Below, one piece after another: positions 35,279 through 43,287 of a stretch of 64,000 bases of DNA. A model generated the notes under the pieces. It was not told where the DNA came from and did no database searches. It worked only from the letters and a program-made list of their open reading frames with translations. Location of the stretch: NCBI RefSeq assembly GCF_022346885.1, contig NZ_JAKRNK010000008.1:1-64000 (forward strand), in the 5' to 3' direction. Each line of letters opens with the position of its first letter. The stretch's first letter is position 1. The translations under genes were made by a program, and so were the position numbers. The DNA is from Paenibacillus sp. ACRRX. Its GTDB lineage: Bacteria > Bacillota > Bacilli > Paenibacillales > Paenibacillaceae.

Positions 35279-35965
35279 TTATGTGTCCCCTCTCAACACG
35301 TAGCCAGTACCACGAATCGTCTGTATGATTCGTTTTCCGCTGTGTTCCTCTGTTTTTTGTCTTAACATGGCAATATATACTTCGAGTACGTTGGACTCAC
35401 CACTGTAATCGTAACCCCATATTTTCTCCATAATGACATCTCGAGGAAGAACTCGCTTTGGGTTCTGCATAAAGAGGTGCAGGAGCTCAAACTCCTTCGC
35501 TGTCAACTCAATCATATGATTGCCGCGTTTGACTTCACGTGTATGCAGATCCAATAACAGATCCTCGTATGCAAGACGATGGTTGCCGCCTTCGCTGTCT
35601 GTCCGACGTCTAAGCAGAGCACGTACACGTGCAAGCAGTTCTTCCAAAGCAAACGGCTTGACCAAATAGTCATCTGCCCCTAAGTCCAAGCCTTTCACAC
35701 GATCCTGCACTTCATCTTTAGCAGTCAGCATTAATACAGGCACTGAGCTGCCCGCTTCTCTCATCCTGCGCACAACTTCCCAGCCATCTACTTCTGGCAT
35801 CATCACGTCCAGCACGAGCAAGTCCGGCTCTCGCACAATCATCTCGCGCAGTCCCTCTGTCCCGTTAGAAGCTGTATTCACTTCAAAGCCTTCAAATACA
35901 AGGCCTCTTCGGAGCATGGATGTAATCTTCTCATCATCATCTACGATTAAAATGTAAGAGCGCAT
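35279..35965 (-). CDS. OmpR-family response regulator (ArlR-like)
   Basis: A 228-residue regulator. Receiver (1-118): DDDE acidic patch, phospho-Asp in LLVLDVMMPEVDG (about residue 53), Lys in LVKPFALEELLARV. Winged helix (about 128-225): LTAKEFELLHLFMQNPKRVLPRDVIMEKIWG and VLEVYIAMLRQK. It forms an operon with the following kinase. htrA lies 160 bp upstream in the same direction but is separated by a terminator. The adjacency suggests htrA as a target, as CssRS controls htrA in B. subtilis; that link is inference. Confidence 0.92.
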   Translation of the reverse strand: MRSYILIVDDDEKITSMLRRGLVFEGFEVNTASNGTEGLREMIVREPDLLVLDVMMPEVDGWEVVRRMREAGSSVPVLMLTAKDEVQDRVKGLDLGADDYLVKPFALEELLARVRALLRRRTDSEGGNHRLAYEDLLLDLHTREVKRGNHMIELTAKEFELLHLFMQNPKRVLPRDVIMEKIWGYDYSGESNVLEVYIAMLRQKTEEHSGKRIIQTIRGTGYVLRGDT

Positions 35966-36034
35966 GTTCAGGCCGTCATCCTTTCACCGTTCCATCTTTT
36001 TCATCCTATTGTAACATGGACACGCTCATTTCAG

Positions 36035-36074
36035 AAAAGGAAGCGAAGAAAGTTCAATCCTCTCTTCGCTTCCC
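36035..36074 (-). terminator. Intrinsic terminator of htrA
   Basis: GGAAGCGAAGA and TCTTCGCTTCC arms, followed on the minus strand by TTTTC. Confidence 0.82.
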
Positions 36075-36124
36075 TGTCCCACTATTGTGTTTCCAAGATT
36101 AAATAGTCCTCACGCTTCCTATCC

Positions 36125-37777
36125 TTAAGGCTGTTCAATGTTTTCGAATTTATTTTTATCGCCAATCGTTACTTTAACATCCATCTTCTTGCCATCACGG
36201 TATACTTGGAACGAGACAACATCCCCGACCTTTTTCTTCTGGATCGCTTCAATTAGTCCCTCTTTGTTTGTTACGGCTTTACCTTCGATGCCCGTAATGA
36301 CATCGTATGCACGCAGGTCACCTTTATAAGCAGGTGAACCGTAAAGGACATTGGCTACCAACGCCCCGTCCATGCTTTCGATTCCGATTTTTTTAGCGAT
36401 TTCGTCAGTCATCGTCATCAAGGTAGCGCCGATGAATGGACTTGGCTCTTTAGGAATTTCTTTGTTTGCTTTCAGGTTCTCGACAACTTTGTTGATCACG
36501 TTGGATGGAATCGCAAACCCAATACCTTGCGCCTGCTTACTCACCGCAACGTTCATTCCGATCACTTCGCCTTTCATATTCAGCAGTGGACCACCAGAGT
36601 TGCCTGGATTAATAGAAGCGTCCGTTTGCAGCAAATGTTCATATTGGCGCGTCGTACCATTGTCATCAATATTAATCGAACGCTCTTTGGCGCTTAAGAC
36701 ACCTGTAGTTACGGTATGATCAAATCCCGACGGGTTACCAATGGCAACCATCTGCTCCCCAACTTGTGCGGCATTCGAGTTCCCAAGCTTTAACGTTGGG
36801 AAATCCTCGCCTTTAATTTTCAGAACAGCCAGATCAAGGTCCTGACTCTTTCCGAGCACCTCTGCTTCTAGCGGCTTTTCATACCCTTCAACAGTAACTT
36901 GAACCATCTCTCCGCCTTCTACCACGTGATTGTTCGTTAAAATATAACCACTCTTATCAAAGATAAATCCAGTCCCGATGCCAAGCGGCTGCAGCTCAGA
37001 TTTAGGTGCAGTGCCTTCCGAACTGTTATTGCCGCCATTTCCTCCATTACCGCCATAGTTGTCACCGAAAAATTGCTTAAAGAAAGGATCATCCATCCAA
37101 GGGTTCGAAGAACCTACTCCTCCGCCTCTTCTTGCAGAAGCATATGTCTCAATCTTAACAACTGCCGGACTAGCTGACTTGGCAACCTCTGCTACGGACG
37201 AAGCTCCATTCGGGAATGGGGTTGGTGTATTATTCACAACCGTCTGTGCCGCCTCACCGGAATTATTGTTATGACTCGCAGCTTCACCTGTAAATAAGTT
37301 CGTACGATCTGCTGCATACATCAATGACGTAATTACGATCATTCCCGCCATAAAGGAAGCAAACATGGCCTTAAACGACGTCCCTTTGCGCTGAGGCTTC
37401 TGATTGTTAAAATTCCAGTTCCCCGGCGGCGCCGTCCCTGGCCCCGCGCTTGAAGCGTCAGTACCACTGCCGTATTGATTAAAAGTTTGGCGTGTAGCAC
37501 TTGAAAACGGCAGCGGCTTCACTGGATTAGGCGGTGTAACTTGAACGTCACTGGATGCGCCGTATGCATCTCTTGAGGTTGTTGACGCCGTGTCTTCCGA
37601 ATTAACCGACTGATAAGGACCATAGGCATAGTAGTAGGATGAATGTCCTTGCTGAGCATCACCTTGCTTGCTTGCTGCTTGCTCCTGTTCTGCCTGCTGC
37701 TGTTCATTAGATGCTTCAGATGCTGTATGTTTCAGTTCCGACTCGGAATTAGAAAATGGTTTGCGATTGTCTTCCAT
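36125..37777 (-). CDS. htrA: HtrA-like membrane-anchored serine protease
   Basis: A 550-residue surface quality-control protease. A long cytoplasmic, low-complexity N-terminus (1-132, rich in Q/S/P) precedes one helix (about 135-156). A Gly/Asn linker follows. The trypsin-like domain has its triad in TNNHVVEGG (His), KSQDLDLAVLKI (Asp) and DASINPGNSGGPL (Ser). One C-terminal PDZ domain (about 440-540) includes GSPAYKGDLRAYDVITGIEGK. Length exceeds B. subtilis HtrA (about 449), mostly from the N-terminal tail. Monocistronic, with a GGGAGGGG ribosome site. Confidence 0.94.
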   Translation of the reverse strand: MEDNRKPFSNSESELKHTASEASNEQQQAEQEQAASKQGDAQQGHSSYYYAYGPYQSVNSEDTASTTSRDAYGASSDVQVTPPNPVKPLPFSSATRQTFNQYGSGTDASSAGPGTAPPGNWNFNNQKPQRKGTSFKAMFASFMAGMIVITSLMYAADRTNLFTGEAASHNNNSGEAAQTVVNNTPTPFPNGASSVAEVAKSASPAVVKIETYASARRGGGVGSSNPWMDDPFFKQFFGDNYGGNGGNGGNNSSEGTAPKSELQPLGIGTGFIFDKSGYILTNNHVVEGGEMVQVTVEGYEKPLEAEVLGKSQDLDLAVLKIKGEDFPTLKLGNSNAAQVGEQMVAIGNPSGFDHTVTTGVLSAKERSINIDDNGTTRQYEHLLQTDASINPGNSGGPLLNMKGEVIGMNVAVSKQAQGIGFAIPSNVINKVVENLKANKEIPKEPSPFIGATLMTMTDEIAKKIGIESMDGALVANVLYGSPAYKGDLRAYDVITGIEGKAVTNKEGLIEAIQKKKVGDVVSFQVYRDGKKMDVKVTIGDKNKFENIEQP

Positions 37778-37910
37778 AAAGAACCCCTCCCACGATGTTC
37801 AATATCATTATTGTTATTGTCTATAACGTTATGTTCTTATCTTGCACTCCCAACCTTAAACTTACCTTAAAAAGAACATAAAACACAATAAAACCTATTC
37901 AATCAACAAA

Positions 37911-37965
37911 AAAACAGCCCGTTGCTCAGCCTCCATAGACTGGAGACACGAGATAAGCTGCTTTC
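37911..37965 (-). terminator. Terminator of the lia-yugN operon
   Basis: A bulged stem with inner GTCTCCA/TGGAGGC pairing and outer AGCAG/CTGTT, followed on the minus strand by TTTTTTTG. Confidence 0.65.
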
Positions 37966-37973
37966 TAGTGGTA

Positions 37974-38384
37974 TTATTTGTTTAATTTGTATTCAATCTG
38001 CTGGATAAGCTGTCTGCCCGCCTTCCATTCTTCATCGGACACTTCGGCATCTGGCTGCACAGGAGTTTGAAATTGATCAATCATTGCACCCATCAGGTGC
38101 ATCTCAGCGTGCGGGTCGTTGCCACGCTGTACAACATGCTTCAGGACCAATGGACTACGCAGCTCAATAATCGTCTCATTATCTGATTCTGCGTCAAAGT
38201 GTCCGTCGATCGCTAGAAACGGGATGCGTACAACAACATCCTGGTGTGTCTCGACCACCTTGTCAAAGCTGCCGCCTTCGTAATTCCAATTCCCTCCGAC
38301 TGCGTAGCCGCATGATTCTAATACTTCCTTAATCCCATCATATCGATATTGACGTCCAGAAATCAAACTGTCTATTTCACGCAT
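37974..38384 (-). CDS. YugN-like family protein
   Basis: A 136-residue soluble protein of the YugN-like family, with no known activity. The start at 38384 (MREIDSLISGRQYRYDG) has GGAAGAAGG 8 nt upstream; a start 11 codons earlier is possible. Conserved-looking stretches include WNYEGGSFDKVV (about 32-43) and VVVRIPFLAIDGHFD. It begins about 50 bp after liaR in the same direction and ends at the only terminator for this stretch, so it probably belongs to the lia operon. Confidence 0.72.
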   Translation of the reverse strand: MREIDSLISGRQYRYDGIKEVLESCGYAVGGNWNYEGGSFDKVVETHQDVVVRIPFLAIDGHFDAESDNETIIELRSPLVLKHVVQRGNDPHAEMHLMGAMIDQFQTPVQPDAEVSDEEWKAGRQLIQQIEYKLNK

Positions 38385-38431
38385 GCTAACAACCTTCTTC
38401 CTAACGATAGTTACCATTAGGATGATTCAAC

Positions 38432-39085
38432 TCAACTTAATTTAACCCAGCCTTTTCGATGGGCAAATACAGCCAACTGCGTACGATCCTGCATCTCGCA
38501 TTTCATAAGCAGATTAGAGACATGCGTCTTTACCGTTTTAATGCTGATATGGAGCTCATCCGAAATATCTTTATTCGACTTGCCATCCGCAATCAGAAGG
38601 AGTACTTCTTTTTCACGCTCCGTTAATCCTTCATCATCAGGCCGTGCTGCACGTTTGCGAAGACCACGTGTCAATGCCTGTGACACTTCTCCGCTCATAA
38701 CAGGCATTCCGCGATAGGCGCCGCGAATCGCATAGATAAGATCTTCCGCCGAGACGGTTTTCAGTACATAGCTGGTTGCTCCCGCTTGGATAGCAGCTAC
38801 AACCTGCTCATCTTCCATAAAGCTCGTCAGCATGACAATACGAAGCTTGGGATACTTCAAGATAAGCTGTCTAGTCGCCTCGACTCCGTCCATATCCGGC
38901 ATCATCAAGTCCATCAGCACCAGATCAGGCAACTCATCACTTCGCTGGCTGATCTGATCGATTGCATCTATTCCTCCACTTGCTTCCCCAATCACATCAA
39001 TATCAGGATCAAGCATCAAGTATGTCTTCAAGCCGAGTCGGACCATCTCATGGTCATCCACGAGAAATACGGTCATCTTGCTCAT
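38432..39085 (-). CDS. liaR: NarL/FixJ-family response regulator LiaR/VraR-like
   Basis: A 217-residue cell-envelope stress regulator. Receiver: DDHEMV, phospho-Asp in LVLMDLMMPDMDG (about residue 58), Lys in YVLKTVSAEDL. The LuxR-type HTH (about 150-210) has LTEREKEVLLLIADGKSNKDISDELHIS and KTVKTHVSNLLMK. The ATG overlaps the liaS stop (ATGA). With liaF and liaS upstream this is the three-component LiaFSR arrangement, which responds to lipid II-targeting antibiotics in other Firmicutes. The target liaIH genes are not in the window. Confidence 0.92.
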   Translation of the reverse strand: MSKMTVFLVDDHEMVRLGLKTYLMLDPDIDVIGEASGGIDAIDQISQRSDELPDLVLMDLMMPDMDGVEATRQLILKYPKLRIVMLTSFMEDEQVVAAIQAGATSYVLKTVSAEDLIYAIRGAYRGMPVMSGEVSQALTRGLRKRAARPDDEGLTEREKEVLLLIADGKSNKDISDELHISIKTVKTHVSNLLMKCEMQDRTQLAVFAHRKGWVKLS

Positions 39086-40179
39086 TCGCTTCGCCCTCCA
39101 CCTTGTTTCATTCCGTCTTCTAATTGCACGATAACGGCTTGTTGTTCATTTCCTTCAAATAAAGGAATGTATACCCGAATTGTTGTGCCTGCTCCTGGCT
39201 GGCTGACAAGGTCCATATGTCCACCTAACTTGTCCACACGTTCCCTCATCGTAGATAATCCGTAACTGCCCCCGTGTGCAGTCTTGTTCATATCGAACCC
39301 TCTGCCATCATCCGCGACTACAAGTACAATTCGGCTATCTGCTTCCTGCATCGTCAGGGTCACTTGCCTTGCCTGCGCATGCTTAACGACATTAGCCATT
39401 GCTTCCTGTATCATTAAGAAACATTGATGTTCTTTCACTTCCGATAAGCCTTCATGCAATTGAATGTCGATCTTGCCCTTGAGTCCGTTCTGATTGCAAT
39501 AGTCAGGGAACCAGCGCTCCAGCGCTTCTTCCAGCGTTCTGCCGTCCAATTCGATCGGACGCAACTGCGCGATCAGCCCCCTCATCTGTCTCTGGGCAAT
39601 ATGAGACATCTGAATAAGCTGCTCAACGACCACCTTCGCGCGGTTCATATCCATTTCCATTACCTTCGGCAGCGAGGACGATGACATATGCAACGCAAAA
39701 AGCTGCTGACTGACCGTATCATGCAGGTCACGTGCCAGCCGCTTTCGCTCTTCTTGTACAATCGCTTCACTTTCTCGTTCCCAGTCGATCATCTGCTGTT
39801 CAGACAGCTTTTGCAGAAGACGCAGCTTATGTTCCATCGTCTGCATCATTGCATTAAAATCAGTGTAGAGACGGGCAAAAGAAGCGTCCTCATCATCAGG
39901 AATTCGGGCAGACCAATTCCCTTTGGTCACCTGCATCATACTCAAATGAAGCACATCCAACCTTCGCTGCAAGCGAACACCAGATATATATCCAGTAATT
40001 GCCGATACAATCAGCACGGTTATAATGCCGTACAGCCACCAGTTTAAGCCATTGCCCCATTCTCCACCGTGAACTAATCCGAACCAGAGCACGCTAATGA
40101 TGACACACCCAGATATAATAAAAGTGAAAAGCAATTCCCACTTTGCACTCCGGGCATTACGAAACCACTTCATCACCAT
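39082..40179 (-). CDS. liaS: Sensor histidine kinase LiaS/VraS-like
   Basis: A 365-residue kinase. Two membrane helices (about 13-35 and 44-67) enclose a very short external loop, the intramembrane-sensing layout of LiaS. A HAMP-like segment (about 68-125) precedes HisKA_3 with RKRLARDLHDTVSQQLFALH (His about 154). The ATPase has N-box EAMANVVKHAQA and G-box DDGRGFDM. It starts 5 bp after liaF, so the genes are coupled. LiaS is normally held inactive by LiaF until envelope damage. Confidence 0.92.
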   Translation of the reverse strand: MVMKWFRNARSAKWELLFTFIISGCVIISVLWFGLVHGGEWGNGLNWWLYGIITVLIVSAITGYISGVRLQRRLDVLHLSMMQVTKGNWSARIPDDEDASFARLYTDFNAMMQTMEHKLRLLQKLSEQQMIDWERESEAIVQEERKRLARDLHDTVSQQLFALHMSSSSLPKVMEMDMNRAKVVVEQLIQMSHIAQRQMRGLIAQLRPIELDGRTLEEALERWFPDYCNQNGLKGKIDIQLHEGLSEVKEHQCFLMIQEAMANVVKHAQARQVTLTMQEADSRIVLVVADDGRGFDMNKTAHGGSYGLSTMRERVDKLGGHMDLVSQPGAGTTIRVYIPLFEGNEQQAVIVQLEDGMKQGGGRSE

Positions 40180-40184
40180 GCTTT

Positions 40185-41234
40185 CTACCCTACCTTCATT
40201 ACTTTGACATCACCAATAAACGTGTTTACAATAATTCGCACTTTCTTTCCAGCTTCGTAGAACTGTGGTGTTTCTGCTTGTACATTACGAAGGAAACCGC
40301 CCTCTTCCATATCCAATACACGTACATCGCCGATAAAGGATGTTGAGGTCACAACTACACCCAAGTCTACATCATTCGGAATGTATACCTTTACATCACC
40401 GACAAAGCTTGAAATGTTAATCTTGGTTTCGCCGTAAGGAACTTGAGCTTTGGTCAAATCAAGTGTGGTATCCCCAATAAAATGAGATACGTTCATCGGT
40501 TTAAGCTCCCAAAAATCCTGTCCCATATGAATGTCACCGATAAAACCCGATTTGTTCACAACTGTACGATGCTTGCCAAACATGGGCTCACTGTACATAC
40601 GACCTTTATCTTCATTATTTGTAGTAAATTGTTTATGTGGTTCTGATTCATAATTGTAGTTATGCGGCCGAGTCCCTGCCCCTGTATTGCCGTTCGTCTC
40701 ACTTTCGTTGGACTGCTTGTTATCGGCGGAGTAATTAACATCCTTAAAGGGGTCCGGGTAGTTGGTGTAATCAGGATAATCCGAAACGTCCTCCTTACCA
40801 TTGTTACAACCGGACTTCCATTGCTGCTTTTGCGCTTTCCATTCTTTGCGTTTGCCTCTCCATTCCTCCCGATTAGCTCTCCACTCCTGGCGATTGTTCC
40901 GGTGTCGAGTGTGACGAGGACGGAACAAAATAAAAATTCCCCCTACGATCAGTGCAAACGGAAATGCGAGCTTGATAAAGTCCCCCATGGATAACGTCAC
41001 AATACCTAGATTCCTCAATAAGAAGTAAACACCTACCCCTAATGGGAACACACCCCAGAAACCACCTTGCAACAACCCGCTAAGTCCCACAAATATTACG
41101 ATGAGTGGCCAATAGGTGCGTATTAAATCTCCAATATCAAATGATACGTAACCCCATTGATGCAACAGGAACACAAGTCCGATACAGATCAGTACGAAAC
41201 CGCCTAACCATCTTCCGCGATTGTACTCGTTCAT
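40185..41234 (-). CDS. liaF: LiaF-like inhibitor of the LiaRS system
   Basis: A 349-residue membrane protein. Four N-terminal helices lie at about residues 8-105. A basic heptad segment (about 112-142) carries four tryptophans spaced exactly seven apart (EWRANRE, EWRGKRK, EWKAQKQ, QWKSG). A polar low-complexity linker (about 143-225) follows. The C-terminal LiaF beta-domain (about 230-349) has repeated SFIGDV-type strands (SGFIGDIHMG, SSFVGDVKVY, TSFIGDVRVL, NTFIGDVKVM). It is first gene of liaFSR-yugN, behind a CesR/LiaR-box-like palindrome. The Trp heptads are unusual for LiaF. Confidence 0.9.
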   Translation of the reverse strand: MNEYNRGRWLGGFVLICIGLVFLLHQWGYVSFDIGDLIRTYWPLIVIFVGLSGLLQGGFWGVFPLGVGVYFLLRNLGIVTLSMGDFIKLAFPFALIVGGIFILFRPRHTRHRNNRQEWRANREEWRGKRKEWKAQKQQWKSGCNNGKEDVSDYPDYTNYPDPFKDVNYSADNKQSNESETNGNTGAGTRPHNYNYESEPHKQFTTNNEDKGRMYSEPMFGKHRTVVNKSGFIGDIHMGQDFWELKPMNVSHFIGDTTLDLTKAQVPYGETKINISSFVGDVKVYIPNDVDLGVVVTSTSFIGDVRVLDMEEGGFLRNVQAETPQFYEAGKKVRIIVNTFIGDVKVMKVG

Positions 41235-41344
41235 TTTAATCCCTCGCTTTATTATGATGCATTCGATTTGCTGCGTTATCTTTACTTATACTTGTATTGT
41301 AAAGGAAATAAAAGCTGCCGAATAGCGCCGAGGGATTGAATCCG

Positions 41345-41364
41345 CTCTCAGTCTCCAGACTGAG
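41345..41364. promoter_or_regulatory. Candidate LiaR (CesR-type) box upstream of liaF
   Basis: TCTCAGTCT-CC-AGACTGAGA has perfect 9-bp arms. It fits CTCAGHCT-N2-AGDCTGAG, which is how I remember the L. lactis CesR box (CesR is a LiaR homologue). It lies about 110 bp upstream of the liaF start, where no consensus -35 is seen, as expected for an activated promoter. The rest of the gap to 41630 shows no gene. Confidence 0.65.
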
Positions 41365-41635
41365 AAGTTGGTAAATCAGACCATGATCATACAAAAAATG
41401 ATAAAAGCGAAGCTATACTGCCAATTATCCGCTTGCGCTCAAGTATCAGCAAACAAACCAGCACAGCTCATGTAGAACAAACCAGCTACGTCTGATTGTA
41501 CGTGTGACTTCAACTTCTAACGGCAAGGCACATCTAAGCAGCTCATGTTATGGCATATGAATGAATGCATCCAGCCTGATGAACAGCTCTCTTTATTTAT
41601 AGCAAAGGGGTCTCGGAAATTATGCTATTTCAACC

Positions 41636-41686
41636 GAAAAAGGCTGTCTCTTGGTCATCTAGCGATGACTTTTAAGACAGCCCTTT
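41636..41686 (-). terminator. Intrinsic terminator of the SASP-like gene
   Basis: AAAGGGCTGTC...GACAGCCTTT stem with an inner TCATC/GATGA stem, then TTTTTC on the minus strand. Confidence 0.85.
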
Positions 41687-41733
41687 ACATCAATTATTTT
41701 GCAGTGAGTTACCTTACACTCGTGCTGCATTTA

Positions 41734-41871
41734 TTATTGTTGCTGCGGTTTTTGAGATTGCCCTTTAGCTGGCTTGCTGGTAGCATTGGATAAACCTGCT
41801 GCCTCAGCAGCAAATTCAGCATCAAAGCTTTGGTTAGCACCCAATTTAGAGTTTTTGTTGTTTTTACCCAT
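41734..41871 (-). CDS. 45-residue SASP-like small protein
   Basis: A 45-codon ORF too short for usual gene calling. It starts MGKNNKNSKLGANQSFDAEF and ends KPQQQ. A consensus AGGAGGTGA ribosome site lies 6 nt before the ATG, and a strong terminator follows the stop. Small size, N/K/Q/A richness, absence of Cys and Trp and an F-D-A-E-F-A segment like GTEFASE of gamma-type small acid-soluble spore proteins suggest that family. Existence is well supported; the family assignment is tentative. Confidence 0.7.
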   Translation of the reverse strand: MGKNNKNSKLGANQSFDAEFAAEAAGLSNATSKPAKGQSQKPQQQ

Positions 41872-42039
41872 CTGATGTCACCTCCTATACGATCATGCTG
41901 TCGCAATACCAAACGTTAAGAGTACACTTTCGTGTCTCCATCAAGTATTATGCGAATCGTATAGACGCAATATGCAGTTAATCAGATGGTGCAATCCACC
42001 ATCTCTAACAATCAGACACACACCAGTGTGAGCATATGA

Positions 42040-42900
42040 CTATAATGGTTTTTTCGGCATGCCACGATGCTTAATAACCGTTTCATTCAGCTGGTTTAAT
42101 AATTTTTCTGTAACTTTACCCTGACCAAGCTTAATAACCTGAACGTCGACTTCCTTTTTTCCCCATTGCTTATAAACTTGCTTTGTTGTGTCAAAATAAA
42201 GATCTAATTTCTTCCCTTTAATTTTCGAGCCAATATCTGCGACAATACCATACCCGTATCCTGGAATGTATAAAATAGTCCCCAGTGGAAATACGGACAA
42301 ATCTGCTGCAATCGTGGACACATAATCACGTCGCACTTTGACTCCAGAATAGGTAATACCATACTCTGGATGACCTGGCTTCTTCCCAGTCGACTCAATA
42401 CCTGCTGTATAACCAGTCGCAACCACCGTTACTTCCTTTTCAACCTGTGCTTGCACAGGTGCGTACAACTCATCGTTATAAAGCGAGCGGCCTGTCGTCG
42501 ACACGGCTTGATCCTTATTCTTCTTTGGTGTGATAGCAGATCTATTTTGCGCGTCTACATATACAAATAGGGTGGATCGTTGTACCGTCTGATGAGCAGC
42601 TTTCATACTTACTGTATTTTGTTGAAGGTGATGAACTGCATCGTGTACTACCTTCACATTGTTGGAATAGAACCAATTCTCAATTGTATTCCATGCTAGC
42701 TCCTTACGCTGATGCTGATTCAAGATACCCTGAGTAATGTGTGCTGCTTGCACTTGAGCATATGGTTCACTCACCAAGCTTACTCCTAATACAACGATCA
42801 TGCAGCACACCCACATCGACAACCTGTTCACTTTCACGATGATGTCACTCCACACAGTTAATGTTCTTTGTTTGCTACCATTCATGCGTATTGTAAACAT
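42040..42900 (-). CDS. 3D-domain (YuiC/RlpA-fold) wall-associated protein
   Basis: A 286-residue exported protein. The start at 42900 is set by AGGGAGGAG about 7 nt upstream. A basic segment is followed by an N-terminal membrane or signal helix (about residues 24-48). A region of unknown fold comes next. The C-terminal 3D domain (about 190-286) has the three aspartates in [32 protein letters not shown] and LDLYF. The fold is a double-psi barrel related to MltA/RlpA murein enzymes; YuiC-type proteins act as stationary-phase muralytic factors. Activity here is predicted only. Confidence 0.83.
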   Translation of the reverse strand: MFTIRMNGSKQRTLTVWSDIIVKVNRLSMWVCCMIVVLGVSLVSEPYAQVQAAHITQGILNQHQRKELAWNTIENWFYSNNVKVVHDAVHHLQQNTVSMKAAHQTVQRSTLFVYVDAQNRSAITPKKNKDQAVSTTGRSLYNDELYAPVQAQVEKEVTVVATGYTAGIESTGKKPGHPEYGITYSGVKVRRDYVSTIAADLSVFPLGTILYIPGYGYGIVADIGSKIKGKKLDLYFDTTKQVYKQWGKKEVDVQVIKLGQGKVTEKLLNQLNETVIKHRGMPKKPL

Positions 42901-43187
42901 ATGGTCACTCCTCCCTAGTGGGAAGGATGTCCAGCGCCATTTTCTTTTATTCATTTTCGACAAAAAAAGAACGCCTACGACATCAAGAGGCACCGCGATC
43001 TGAATATATAATTACAACTTTTGATATGGCTGTGAAACTCCCCTCCTTTCTTTTCGTGATACGATGTATACGCTTATCCGAGCGAATGCCACCACTTTCG
43101 ACCCTTATAGACTGTACCAATCCATGCTTCTTTCACTTAATTTTTTGATTTGAATATAAATTAATATTTTCTAACTCATAACAAACA
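42901..43187. other. Intergenic region upstream of the 3D-domain gene
   Basis: About 290 AT-rich bases between the 3D gene and the thrS terminator. It must hold the 3D gene promoter; I see no convincing hexamers, RNA structure or gene. Confidence 0.4.
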
Positions 43188-43228
43188 AAAAAAGCTCGGC
43201 CATATGCTTAATAGCATATGGCCGAGCT
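43187..43228 (-). terminator. Intrinsic terminator of thrS
   Basis: Perfect 16-bp arms AGCTCGGCCATATGCT and complement around a TAAT loop, then TTTTTTTG on the minus strand. Confidence 0.93.
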
Positions 43229-43287
43229 TCGAGTATCTAATGCAGAGCAGGAAGATGATTCATATCGAACCTGCATCTACTCCATAT

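Noticed and set aside
41709-41912. 67-codon ORF MVLRQHDRIGG
   Set aside because: It is an out-of-frame shadow of the 45-codon SASP-like gene, which has the consensus ribosome site.
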